A stretch of 10,861 nt of DNA. Source: DATAMF01 sp964472565 (GTDB lineage: Bacteria > Chloroflexota > Anaerolineae > Aggregatilineales > Aggregatilineaceae). Location of the stretch: the NCBI GenBank assembly GCA_964472565.1, contig CAYYNB010000192.1, forward strand, positions 1-10,861, in the 5' to 3' direction. The notes under the pieces were generated by a model. It did not search any database. It was not told where the DNA came from and worked only from the letters and a program-made list of their open reading frames with translations. Positions 1 to 6,564 of the stretch are shown here, piece after piece (positions within the stretch are counted from its first letter, which is position 1; every line of letters starts with the position of its first letter). Both the position numbers and the translations under genes were made by a program.

Positions 1-17
1 TGGGGCTAGGGGGGAAG

Positions 18-63
18 GGGTAAAGAAAATAGTGGCGCAGCCTAAACTACTTCGCCTGCGCCA
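18..63 (-). terminator. Candidate intrinsic terminator of the sigma/anti-sigma operon
   Basis: Read on the minus strand, TGGCGCAG (63-56) can pair with CTGCGCCA (40-33), a perfect 8-bp stem with a 15-base loop that contains the TAG stop of the anti-sigma gene. It is followed by CTATTTTCTTT, which is only moderately T-rich. The overlap with the coding end is unusual but occurs in compact genomes. The stem is seen directly; termination is inferred. Confidence 0.45.
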
Positions 64-1516
64 GCGTCTCCGCCAGCACCTTGACCTGTTCGCGGGGCAG
101 GGTGCTGGCTAACATCCAGGTGCTGCCATCCGGCGTTTGGATCAGCGCGGCGGTGAAGGTTTTCTCGCCTGCGGACTCATCTGCCAGGAAGGAGATCGTC
201 AGCCCGTTTGCCGTCGGGTAGGTTTCGTCGGCTTCGTTACGCAGCGTTTCGGGGGCCGCTGACTGCTGAAGCACCAGATAATCACCTGCTTCGCTGCTGT
301 ACGTGATGATATAGGTCACGGGTTCTTCGGAACTCGGCTTGGGCTGCGTGGCCTGGATCATCTGCGTGAACCCATCCGGCACGGGACTCAGCAGGTACAC
401 GATTCCGCCGCTGGCGATCACGTCTTGCGCCGTCACCGTGACCGGCAGTTGATCAACGTGTTCGCCCGCTGCATCCTCAACGATCTGGATGCCTTCGACA
501 TCGCTCAAGCCCCAGTCAATCGGCGTGCCGCTGGGCAGAATTTCATCCACCCACCAGCGGGTATAGGCGAACATTTTTTCCTCACCATCCTGGATGATGA
601 AGGTTTGTGTTTCGAGCAGTTGGTAGGTGTCCATGTCAAAGTACATCAGCGTATAACCGGCGGGTTCCTCGCCCGCATCCAGCTTGAAGACTTCTTCCGA
701 GCGCAGCACATACGCTTGACGCCCGTCCAGCCAGGTTTTTTCGCCAAGCAGTTTCACGTCTGGATCATTCTGTGCGGCCTCGAAAAGCTCCTGGGTATCC
801 TTAAATGTGGTGGGTATGCTGTCCGCGACTTCCTGCGCCCCCAGCGAACTCTGGTAGACGGTCAGCGGTTGGCCGCTTTCGCCCTCGCTGCTGAAGACGT
901 TTTCGCCGTCGAACGCCGAGACATAAAACACCGCTCCGCTATCCGCATCAGTTATCACCGTGCGAAATTTTTTCGCCTGTAGATCGAGATAACTTTCCAC
1001 AAACGTATGGCTTTCCGTGATATTGACGGTATTTTGCGCATCCCGGTTGAGCTTCATCCCGTTGTTATAGTTCTCACTGCGGGTGTGCTGAATCCCCTCG
1101 GCGGGCTGCTGCTGCGCGGCCTGTTTTAGAATCTCCTGGGCCGATACCGACGTGGTATCCTGCTGGATGAAAAATGCTGCTAGGAGGAGCGACACCACCG
1201 CTACCACGCTGGACACGAAAATCATTCTTTTCATGATGCTTGCTCCTTGTTGATTGTGAGTGAAAAGGCGGAACCGTGAAGGGCGCGCTTCCTTCATCAG
1301 TCGGGCCTGAAGGTGATCCCACGCCAGCGGCGAGGGCGACACCTGGACTGCATGCAGCGTCCGGCGCGTCTCCGTCTGGATCATCTGGAGTCGCGCCAGT
1401 TCATACTGGCAGATCGGGCATTCGGCAATATGTTGCTCGATGATGGCCCGTTGTTCGTCGGTCAGTTCGCCATCCAGATAGGCGAGGCGTGAAGGTTGGA
1501 TGTCCCGGCATTTCAT
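47..1516 (-). CDS. Membrane anti-sigma factor with zinc-finger N-terminus and large extracytoplasmic domain
   Basis: Probable anti-sigma factor that holds the ECF sigma factor encoded just upstream at the inner face of the membrane. Of 489 residues, the first 40 or so form a ZAS-type zinc finger: H29-x3-C33-x2-C36, with C3 spaced as the usual fourth ligand. Residues about 98-117 are one hydrophobic transmembrane helix. The remaining 370 residues lie outside the cell. Residues about 125-330 look like the LolA/RseB-type beta-sheet sensor fold, and the last 110 or so resemble a DUF4367-type domain (short strands, then a WMLAS segment and a final helix). The ATG overlaps the sigma stop as ATGA, which indicates translational coupling and supports the start. 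Odd point: an in-frame ATG at codon 95 (1234) has its own strong Shine-Dalgarno, so a second product lacking the zinc finger is possible. The anti-sigma role is solid from domains and context; the sensor fold is a weaker inference. Confidence 0.88.
   Translation of the reverse strand: MKCRDIQPSRLAYLDGELTDEQRAIIEQHIAECPICQYELARLQMIQTETRRTLHAVQVSPSPLAWDHLQARLMKEARPSRFRLFTHNQQGASIMKRMIFVSSVVAVVSLLLAAFFIQQDTTSVSAQEILKQAAQQQPAEGIQHTRSENYNNGMKLNRDAQNTVNITESHTFVESYLDLQAKKFRTVITDADSGAVFYVSAFDGENVFSSEGESGQPLTVYQSSLGAQEVADSIPTTFKDTQELFEAAQNDPDVKLLGEKTWLDGRQAYVLRSEEVFKLDAGEEPAGYTLMYFDMDTYQLLETQTFIIQDGEEKMFAYTRWWVDEILPSGTPIDWGLSDVEGIQIVEDAAGEHVDQLPVTVTAQDVIASGGIVYLLSPVPDGFTQMIQATQPKPSSEEPVTYIITYSSEAGDYLVLQQSAAPETLRNEADETYPTANGLTISFLADESAGEKTFTAALIQTPDGSTWMLASTLPREQVKVLAETLAQAK
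1232..1248 (-). promoter_or_regulatory. Strong internal ribosome-binding site and start codon within the anti-sigma gene
   Basis: AAGGAG at 1248-1243 lies 8 bases before an in-frame ATG at 1234-1232 (codon 95). The peptide begun there starts MKRMIF and runs directly into the hydrophobic segment, like a signal peptide or an N-in signal anchor. It would give a 395-residue secreted or anchored protein without the zinc finger. The match and spacing are seen in the sequence; use as a start is inferred. Confidence 0.45.
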
Positions 1517-2040
1517 ATCAATTGCTCCATTTCCGTTCCCGGCGTGTTGAGCGCTTCCAGTAGCGTGCGGAGCGCCAGATTCAGCCTGGATTTGACCGTG
1601 CCCACCGGAATATCCAGGATGCTGGCTATGTCCGCGTAGGGCAGATCGTTGTAGTAGCGCAGAATCACCACCGCGCGCTGTTTGTCGCTCAACTGTTGGA
1701 CGGCATTCCAGACGACTTCCTGTTCCGCAAACCGGCTGGTAAACGACTCGCTCGCCAGTTGTTCATCCAGCGGCTGGCATACCGGCTGGTATCTGCGCCG
1801 TCGATTCAGACAGTGGTTGATCGTGATGCGGTGCAGCCAGGTTGTGAATGCGCCTTTGGCCGGATCGTAACTTTTCAGCGAGCGGTAAACGTGGATAAAC
1901 ACATCCTGAAGGGCGTCTTCGGCTTCGGCAGCATCGCCCAGCATCAGGTAGGCAGTTTTGTAGACCAGATTTTTGTACTGCTCGAACAGGGCGGCGAAGG
2001 CGTCTGGATTTCCGTTTTGGCTTTGGCTGATGATATGCAC
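1513..2040 (-). CDS. ECF-family RNA polymerase sigma factor (sigma-70 group 4)
   Basis: A 175-residue extracytoplasmic-function sigma factor, a normal length for the family. Region 2 covers about residues 14-80, with the DAEDALQ-like helix around 38-46 and the TTWLHRITINHCLNRRRR segment that binds the -10 element. Region 4 covers about 112-165, with LSDKQRAVVILRY followed by the helix-turn-helix (about 133-153, PVGTVKSRL) that reads the -35 element. No extra C-terminal domain is present. The start is GTG at 2040, supported by GGGGTGAT 3 bases upstream; there is no ATG in frame nearby. It is co-transcribed with the anti-sigma gene through an ATGA overlap, the usual arrangement for a sigma held by its partner until an envelope signal arrives. 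Target genes and signal are unknown. Autoregulation is typical but not shown here. Confidence 0.95.
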   Translation of the reverse strand: MHIISQSQNGNPDAFAALFEQYKNLVYKTAYLMLGDAAEAEDALQDVFIHVYRSLKSYDPAKGAFTTWLHRITINHCLNRRRRYQPVCQPLDEQLASESFTSRFAEQEVVWNAVQQLSDKQRAVVILRYYNDLPYADIASILDIPVGTVKSRLNLALRTLLEALNTPGTEMEQLI

Positions 2041-2067
2041 GCGATCACCCCGGTGATTGTCAGGCTC

Positions 2068-2096
2068 TACATAAACTATGCACCGTTTTTCACCAA
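2068..2096 (-). promoter_or_regulatory. Weak candidate promoter of the sigma/anti-sigma operon
   Basis: On the minus strand TTGGTG (2096-2091) and TATGTA (2073-2068) are separated by 17 bases, in the only gap between the peptidase terminator and the sigma start. The -10 match is poor (3 of 6). An ECF-type promoter recognised by the sigma itself could equally lie here; no clear GGAAC-type -35 was found. Confidence 0.22.
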
Positions 2097-2111
2097 AAAG
2101 TTCGCCAGAAA

Positions 2112-2143
2112 TAAAAAAGGGCAGGTGTTTGATGCCTGCCCTT
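2112..2143 (-). terminator. Intrinsic terminator of the M32 carboxypeptidase gene
   Basis: On the minus strand AAGGGCAGG (2143-2135) pairs perfectly with CCTGCCCTT (2125-2117) around a 9-base loop, followed by a run of T (TTTTTTAT). It lies 21 bases after the peptidase stop codon and separates that gene from the sigma operon. Stem, loop and U-tract are all present, so this is the best-supported terminator in the window. Confidence 0.9.
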
Positions 2144-2164
2144 CACAAATGGCCCGGTGGACAA

Positions 2165-3670
2165 TTACAGCCCGTAAATCTCCGAGTACTTGTTCTTCAG
2201 ATAGCGCAGATACGATTTCACCTGGATCGGTTCGCCCGTGACGCGCTGCGTCAGTTCGGCGGGGGTGAACTTGCGCCCGTAGCAGTGGATGTTTGTCCGC
2301 AGCCAGCCCAACAACGTCGAGAAGTCGCCCTTCTCAATGTCCGCTGGAATCGAAGGCACATCTTGCAGCGCCTTGTCCCAATACTGCACCGACAGGAAGT
2401 TCCCCAGCGAATAGGTGGGGAAGTAGCCGACCAGCCCCGACGACCAGTGGACATCTTGCAGAATATTCTTCTTACCATCATCCGGCGGCACAATGCCCAG
2501 GTAGGCGCGCATCTTTTCGTTCCACGCTTCCGGCGCATCCTTGACCGCCAGCTTACCTTCGAGCAGATCATTTTCCAGCTCGAAGCGCAGCATGATATGC
2601 AGGTTATAGGTCACTTCGTCGGCTTCCACGCGCACCAATGAGCGCGACACAAAGTTGATCGCCTTGTAAAAATCTTCGACGCTCACCTTGCCCAGGTTTT
2701 CGGGGAAGGCTTGTTGCAGATCGCCGTAGAAATATTTCCAGAAGCCGCGCCCGCGCCCGACAATATTTTCCCACAGCCGCGACTGGCTCTCATGCACGCC
2801 CAGCGACGTACCGCCGGCGAGGGGGGTACCTTCCAGCACTTGATCGCTGCCCTGCTCGTAAAAAGCGTGGCCCGTCTCGTGGATCGTACCGAACAGCGCC
2901 GTCGGCAGGTAATTCAGGTCGTAGCGCGTCGTGATGCGCACATCGTTGATCGAAAAGTTGGTGGTGAACGGGTGAACCGAGGGGTCCTGGCGTCCGCGCG
3001 TCAGATCGTACCCGATCTTTTCCATCACGTATTCGCCAAAAGTTTTCTGCTTCTGGACATCATAATCCTTGAACAGCACGCTGCTGTCCACCTTGTCCAT
3101 GCGCTCGAAAATCGCCGCGACAAACGGCACCAGTTCTTCGCGCAGTTCGTTGAACAGCCGCTCGACATCGCGCGTTTTTGTGCCCGTTTCGAACTGATCC
3201 AGCAGCGCATCATACGGACGATCCTCGTAGCCGAGCGCATCGGCTTTCTGGCGCATCAGATCGAAGATTTTTTCCAGCATGGGCGCGAAGGCGGGGAAGT
3301 CATTTTCAGCGCGGGCTTTGGCCCAGACTTCGTGCGCCATCGTGGTCGTACGGGCGATCTCTTCGACCAGCGCGGTAGGAATCTTCGTTTCCAGGTCATA
3401 ATCATGCCGGGTCACGCGCACCAGGGCGGCATCGTCGCTGTCATACGGCGCGTTTTTTACTTCCGCTTCGGCTTCCTGGATCAGCTTGCCGACTTCATCC
3501 GCCACGAACAATTCGTGGGCGATGCGGCTGACCGTCGCCAGTTGTTCGGCGCGGGCTTCTGCGCCTCCCGGCGGCATATAGGTCTGCTGATCCCACCCCA
3601 GCAGGGCGGCTGTGTGGCTGAGATGCACGACATCGGCTAACCGTGCCTTGAGCTGTTGTACTTTTTCCAT
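2165..3670 (-). CDS. M32-family metallocarboxypeptidase (Taq carboxypeptidase type)
   Basis: Cytoplasmic zinc carboxypeptidase that removes C-terminal residues from peptides; probably peptide turnover. At 501 residues it matches the usual M32 length of about 500. Family landmarks are intact and in order: HPF at 233-235, the zinc-binding HETGH at 264-268 with E265 as general base, HESQSRLWEN at 293-302 with E294 as the third metal ligand, the RVEADEVTYNLH helix around 347-358, and GYFPTYSLGN at 415-424. No signal peptide is visible. The start is set at ATG 3670, where GAGAGAG sits a few bases upstream; a GTG 15 bases earlier (3685) would add five residues but has GGAG overlapping it rather than ahead of it. 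The gene stands alone, ending in a clear hairpin terminator. It diverges from the small membrane-protein gene at 3824. Nothing about it looks damaged or transferred. Confidence 0.96.
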   Translation of the reverse strand: MEKVQQLKARLADVVHLSHTAALLGWDQQTYMPPGGAEARAEQLATVSRIAHELFVADEVGKLIQEAEAEVKNAPYDSDDAALVRVTRHDYDLETKIPTALVEEIARTTTMAHEVWAKARAENDFPAFAPMLEKIFDLMRQKADALGYEDRPYDALLDQFETGTKTRDVERLFNELREELVPFVAAIFERMDKVDSSVLFKDYDVQKQKTFGEYVMEKIGYDLTRGRQDPSVHPFTTNFSINDVRITTRYDLNYLPTALFGTIHETGHAFYEQGSDQVLEGTPLAGGTSLGVHESQSRLWENIVGRGRGFWKYFYGDLQQAFPENLGKVSVEDFYKAINFVSRSLVRVEADEVTYNLHIMLRFELENDLLEGKLAVKDAPEAWNEKMRAYLGIVPPDDGKKNILQDVHWSSGLVGYFPTYSLGNFLSVQYWDKALQDVPSIPADIEKGDFSTLLGWLRTNIHCYGRKFTPAELTQRVTGEPIQVKSYLRYLKNKYSEIYGL

Positions 3671-3702
3671 ATGTCTCTCTCTCACTCCAGGTTGGACTGA
3701 TT

Positions 3703-3800
3703 AAGTAATACGGTGCGAGACAAAAATTTTGCTAAGAAGGCTACCCAAGAATCCGGCGCGCTGCAAGGTAACAATTCTATGCCGCGCCTGCGTATTACTT
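3703..3800. repeat. 10-bp inverted repeat in a divergent intergenic region
   Basis: AAGTAATACG at 3703-3712 is the exact reverse complement of CGTATTACTT at 3791-3800. The arms are 78 bases apart, between the divergent starts of the M32 peptidase (3670) and the membrane protein (3824). Such spaced half-sites can be operators or ends of a decayed element. The repeat is certain; the role is unknown. The rest of 3671-3823 shows no convincing -35/-10 pair. Confidence 0.5.
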
Positions 3801-3809
3801 CACAGCCAC

Positions 3810-3826
3810 AGGAGGATTATCTGATG
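3810..3826 (+). promoter_or_regulatory. Ribosome-binding site that fixes the start of the small membrane protein
   Basis: AGGAGG at 3810-3815 lies 8 bases before ATG 3824. The open frame runs back to 3713, but the extra 37 residues are polar and have no comparable ribosome-binding site, so 3824 is the likely start. Confidence 0.8.
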
Positions 3827-4180
3827 ATTATCGAGCGCTCGCCCAAATCCAACCACTTTCGTACGGCGATTCTGCTTGAATTGAGCCTGACCGGGTTAGC
3901 GGGCCTGCCGCTGATTTTCACCCGCGCGCCTCAGTTTTCCGACTACGCCAACAACCTCCTGCTGCTCGGCTTCATCGTGATGATCCTCGGCCTGATTCGC
4001 GGCATCGGCTGGCACACCCAGCGAAGCTGCATGGAAGTCAATATGTTCACCTCCGGCGTCCACCACTTTAAAGATGTCGCCAAGCCGCGTTATGTGCGCG
4101 GCGATGTGAAGATCGGGACCATCGTGTTTCTGCTCGGACTCTTTAATCTGCTGTTAGGCGGCCTTCTGTTGATGCCGTAA
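3824..4180 (+). CDS. Small integral membrane protein with three predicted helices, function unknown
   Basis: A 118-residue protein not recognised as any named family. After a short polar start it has hydrophobic segments at about 13-33, 42-63 and 97-117. Between the second and third lies a loop of about 33 residues rich in H, K and R (including HHFKDVAKPRYVRGD). With so little outside the bilayer, a structural or accessory role is more likely than catalysis, but this is a guess. The start follows the perfect AGGAGG ribosome-binding site rather than the longest frame. It diverges from the M32 gene, and its last 27 bases overlap the end of the propeller gene on the other strand. No terminator is visible after its TAA. 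Reality of the gene is supported by the ribosome-binding site and coherent hydrophobic pattern. Confidence 0.75.
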   Translation: MIIERSPKSNHFRTAILLELSLTGLAGLPLIFTRAPQFSDYANNLLLLGFIVMILGLIRGIGWHTQRSCMEVNMFTSGVHHFKDVAKPRYVRGDVKIGTIVFLLGLFNLLLGGLLLMP

Positions 4181-5290
4181 CCGCCGCCTGACTCTGCACC
4201 AAGGGATCACCGCCAGCCCGATCAACCCGATTCCCACCGCCGCGCCGATCCCCGGATGCCCCGTGCGCTTGAGCGGCGGCGACCACTGCGGATTCAAACT
4301 AAGTTCCCTATATTTTTGAGCAAAGGTGAGGCGCTGCTGTTCGCTACCATCCGCTTTCATCCGGTATAGCGAAGAATTGTCGTTTGAATAATCATACGAC
4401 ACAAACACGATCCACTGGCCGTCGGGCGACCATTGTGGTTCCCATTCATCTTCATGACCAAACGTGAGTCTTTGGAAACTGCTTCCATCGGCCTTGATTC
4501 GGTATAAGTTGTAATCTGCATGAAGATCCGACGTAAAGATGATCCATTGCCCATCGGGCGACCACTCCGGTTCCCCATTTGTTGTAGGTATATCGTCGCT
4601 CTGAGTAAGCGCTTGGATACCGGAACCATCGGCCTTCATTCGATATAAGTCGTAATAATCCGAATGAACCGACACGAACACGATCCATTTTCCATCGGGT
4701 GACCACTGCGGCGATTTGTCACTCACCGGGTTTTGTGTGAGATTTTGGAGACTTGTACCGTCTGCTTTCATCCGATAAACATCATTATTGCTTTCACGAT
4801 TAGACTCGAACATGATCCACTGACCGTCGGACGACCATTGCGGTTTCCATTCATTTGCATCGCTATTCGTGAGATTTTGAAGTGCGCTGCCATCTGCCCT
4901 CATCCGGTAGATGTCATGATCGGACTGAAACACAATCCACTGACCGTCGGGCGACCATTGCGCTACCCCCCCAGCAAAGGTGAGCAGTTGGAGGTTGCTG
5001 CCATTCGCTCGCATGCGGTATAAGTCCCAATTTCCCGTAAGATTCGCTTCGAATATGAGCCATTGTCCATCGGGCGACCATTGCGGATTCATATGATTGT
5101 ATTCAGGATGATTCGTGAGATTTTGGATATGAGCGCCGTCAAATCGCATTCGGAATATATCTTCGCGCGACTCAAACACAATCCACGCGCTCGGCGGCGT
5201 CTGATCCCCCGGACTGATGCCCACCACCGCGCTGATCCCCACCACCAACACCCCAACCAATAGCCCGACCACCCGTAACAACCGCAGCAT
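4154..5290 (-). CDS. Membrane-anchored seven-bladed beta-propeller protein (PD40/TolB-like repeats), paralog B
   Basis: A 378-residue extracytoplasmic repeat protein; ligand unknown. Residues about 3-24 form an N-terminal signal or anchor helix. From about residue 34 come PD40 repeats of 40-47 residues of the form PQWSPDGQW-IVF-S...-LYRMKADGS-LQ-LT. There are six full units, a leading half unit (SAWIVFES...IQNLT) and a closing PQWSP: a seven-bladed propeller with velcro closure. The C-terminus has the linker PPLKRTGHPG, a hydrophobic stretch and an arginine-rich tail (RVRRRLRHQQKAA), which suggests a second membrane anchor. The start is ATG 5290, not the longer upstream frame. It matches the paralog start, follows AGGCGG, and overlaps the upstream stop as TAATG, so it is probably translated from the same mRNA. 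Its 3' end overlaps the convergent membrane-protein gene by 27 bases. TolB similarity is at fold level; no Tol system is implied. Confidence 0.88.
   Translation of the reverse strand: MLRLLRVVGLLVGVLVVGISAVVGISPGDQTPPSAWIVFESREDIFRMRFDGAHIQNLTNHPEYNHMNPQWSPDGQWLIFEANLTGNWDLYRMRANGSNLQLLTFAGGVAQWSPDGQWIVFQSDHDIYRMRADGSALQNLTNSDANEWKPQWSSDGQWIMFESNRESNNDVYRMKADGTSLQNLTQNPVSDKSPQWSPDGKWIVFVSVHSDYYDLYRMKADGSGIQALTQSDDIPTTNGEPEWSPDGQWIIFTSDLHADYNLYRIKADGSSFQRLTFGHEDEWEPQWSPDGQWIVFVSYDYSNDNSSLYRMKADGSEQQRLTFAQKYRELSLNPQWSPPLKRTGHPGIGAAVGIGLIGLAVIPWCRVRRRLRHQQKAA
4217..4291. repeat. 75-bp direct repeat, copy 1 (shared C-terminal anchor coding of the propeller paralogs)
   Basis: This stretch differs from 5323-5397 at only two positions by eye. 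It encodes, on the minus strand, the closing PQWSPPLKR, the GHPG linker and the start of the hydrophobic anchor. The propeller bodies between the copies are far less alike at DNA level. Confidence 0.85.
4411..5092 (-). repeat. Tandem coding repeats of about 120-141 bp (six PD40 units, paralog B)
   Basis: The most conserved core encodes QWSPDGQW and appears near 4415, 4545, 4685, 4820, 4935 and 5060 (plus-strand GTCGGGCGACCA-like). Each unit encodes one propeller blade. Spacing varies with the loop between blades, so this is a protein-driven repeat rather than a simple satellite. Confidence 0.8.
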
Positions 5291-6396
5291 TAATCCGCCT
5301 TTCGCTTCACCAACACCGCCACCCCGATCAACCCGATTCCCACCGCCGCGCCCATCCCCGGATGCCCCGCGCGCTTGAGCGGCGGCGACCACTGCGGCGA
5401 CCTGGAGTAGCTCAAATTCGCGGTGAGACACTGGACTTCGCTGCCATCGCTGCGCATCCGGTACACATACGAATTATCCTTCACGGAATTATAGGACACA
5501 TAGGCGATCCATTCGCCATCCGGCGACCACTGCGGGCCTCCCGCAGTTTTTGAAAAAGTCAGGCGCTGGATGTGGCTCCCGTCGGCATGCATCCGGTAGA
5601 TTTCCGATGGACCATCCCGATTGGACGCGAATGTGATCCACTGCCCATCGGGGGACCACTGCGCGCCTCCCTCCAGGGTGGCATTGTCTGTCAACCGTTG
5701 GGGCATACTGCCATCGGCCTTCATCCGGTAGATGTTCCGGTTTCCACCACGCTCCGACTGGAAGACGATCCACTGGCTGTCGGGCGACCACTGGGGGTCG
5801 TAATCATAACCGGGGTGGTTGCTCAGGTTTTGGACCTCGCGGCCATCCGGTCGCATCCGGTAGATTTCCATGTTGCCATCACGACTAGACAGGAAAACAA
5901 TCCACTGCCCGTCGGGCGACCAGCGCGGTAAGCTGTCCTCCGCCGGGTGGCGCGTAAGAATTTGGCGGTCACTGCCATCCGCGCGTATGCGAAACACATC
6001 CGGCAGGCGTCCCACCCGCGAGATGAAGACGATCCACTCCCCATCCGGCGACCACTGCGGGTAGCCATCGCCGGAGCGGCTGTGTGTTAATTGTTGAAGA
6101 TGCGATCCGTCCGCTTGCATCCGGTAGATGTCCGTATTGCTCGCCTGGGTCCACATAAACGTGATCCACTCCCCGTCCGGCGACCACTGCGCCGCCCCGC
6201 GTTCATCCCAATTATTCGCCGTGAGCAGTTGCAGATGGGTGCCATCCGGTCGGATCCGGTACAGTTTCCAATCCGCCTCAAACAGAATCCAGGCGCTCGG
6301 CGGCGTCTGTCCCCTCGACGCTGCCCCCACCACCGCGCTGATCCCCAGCACGCACACGCCGATCAGTAGCCCGACCCACCGTACCACTCGCAGCAT
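5290..6396 (-). CDS. Membrane-anchored seven-bladed beta-propeller protein (PD40/TolB-like repeats), paralog A
   Basis: A 368-residue paralog of the next gene, with identical layout. An N-terminal hydrophobic helix (about 3-24) leads into TPPSAWILFE. Six full PD40 units follow, with cores such as PQWSPDGEW-IVF and IYRMRPDGR. It closes with PQWSP, then the PPLKRAGHPG linker, a hydrophobic helix and the short basic tail KRKAD. A half unit at the start plus the closing strand makes seven blades. It is probably displayed on the outer face of the membrane; ligand unknown. The start is ATG 6396, because the homologous position in the paralog is also ATG. The 44 residues of open frame before it are polar and basic, without family character. 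AGGGG lies just upstream. It is the first gene of a two-gene operon whose second gene starts on its own stop (TAATG). TATACT 27-33 bases upstream of the start is a likely -10. Confidence 0.9.
   Translation of the reverse strand: MLRVVRWVGLLIGVCVLGISAVVGAASRGQTPPSAWILFEADWKLYRIRPDGTHLQLLTANNWDERGAAQWSPDGEWITFMWTQASNTDIYRMQADGSHLQQLTHSRSGDGYPQWSPDGEWIVFISRVGRLPDVFRIRADGSDRQILTRHPAEDSLPRWSPDGQWIVFLSSRDGNMEIYRMRPDGREVQNLSNHPGYDYDPQWSPDSQWIVFQSERGGNRNIYRMKADGSMPQRLTDNATLEGGAQWSPDGQWITFASNRDGPSEIYRMHADGSHIQRLTFSKTAGGPQWSPDGEWIAYVSYNSVKDNSYVYRMRSDGSEVQCLTANLSYSRSPQWSPPLKRAGHPGMGAAVGIGLIGVAVLVKRKAD
5323..5397. repeat. 75-bp direct repeat, copy 2
   Basis: Partner of 4217-4291 with two mismatches over 75 bases by eye. 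It marks the duplication that produced the propeller pair, or later sequence exchange between the copies. Confidence 0.85.
5506..6193 (-). repeat. Tandem coding repeats of about 120-135 bp (six PD40 units, paralog A)
   Basis: The conserved plus-strand core ATCCGGCGACCACTGC, with variants, recurs once per blade. Each copy encodes QWSPDGEW or QWSPDGQW. Blade lengths are more uniform here than in paralog B. Confidence 0.8.
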
Positions 6397-6429
6397 CGCC
6401 CCTACTTTCGCGCCGTCCAATCCATTTTC

Positions 6430-6435
6430 AGTATA
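6430..6435 (-). promoter_or_regulatory. Candidate -10 box for the propeller operon
   Basis: TATACT on the minus strand matches the sigma-70 consensus at five of six positions and sits 33 bases before the propeller start at 6396. No good -35 box lies 16-19 bases further up (CAGGTG at 17), so the promoter may need an activator or another sigma factor. Confidence 0.4.
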
Positions 6436-6504
6436 GCGCGTCCGCTCCCTTCCACCTGACGCCTCTCCGCCGTTTTCTCCCCTTCTCTCACGCGGTGTGA
6501 TCCA

Positions 6505-6533
6505 TTGGCCCATCTCCCCGATTCGCATAGACT
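6505..6533 (+). promoter_or_regulatory. Candidate sigma-70 promoter of the CHR transporter
   Basis: TTGGCC (6505-6510) and TAGACT (6528-6533) are 17 bases apart, each matching four of six consensus positions. They lie 32 bases before the start at 6565. Together with the opposite -10 at 6430 this makes 6397-6564 a compact divergent promoter region. Confidence 0.45.
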
Positions 6534-6564
6534 CTGTACAGCGCCCCGCACACGAGGAGAATCG

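Noticed and set aside
1..26. G-rich stretch that could form a G-quadruplex
   Set aside because: Only three separate runs of four or more G are present in the window edge, one short of a standard four-run motif.
2711..3640. Long open frame on the plus strand (309 codons) opposite the M32 gene
   Set aside because: The minus strand encodes an intact M32 peptidase with every family motif. The plus-strand frame has no recognisable domain, its R/H-rich composition is typical of an antisense shadow, and it has no ribosome-binding site.
3713..3823. Longer start for the small membrane protein
   Set aside because: A perfect AGGAGG with ideal spacing precedes the inner ATG at 3824, and the extra residues are polar and would include one arm of the inverted repeat.
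5291..5431. N-terminal extension of propeller paralog B by 47 residues
   Set aside because: It would overlap the end of paralog A in another frame and give a Gly/Ala/Arg-rich leader. The inner ATG matches the paralog start and forms a TAATG overlap.
4411..6193. Regular 120-140 bp repeats considered as a satellite or CRISPR-like array
   Set aside because: The repeats stay in frame, encode PD40 blades, and their variable parts code for loops; no short repeat-spacer structure is present.
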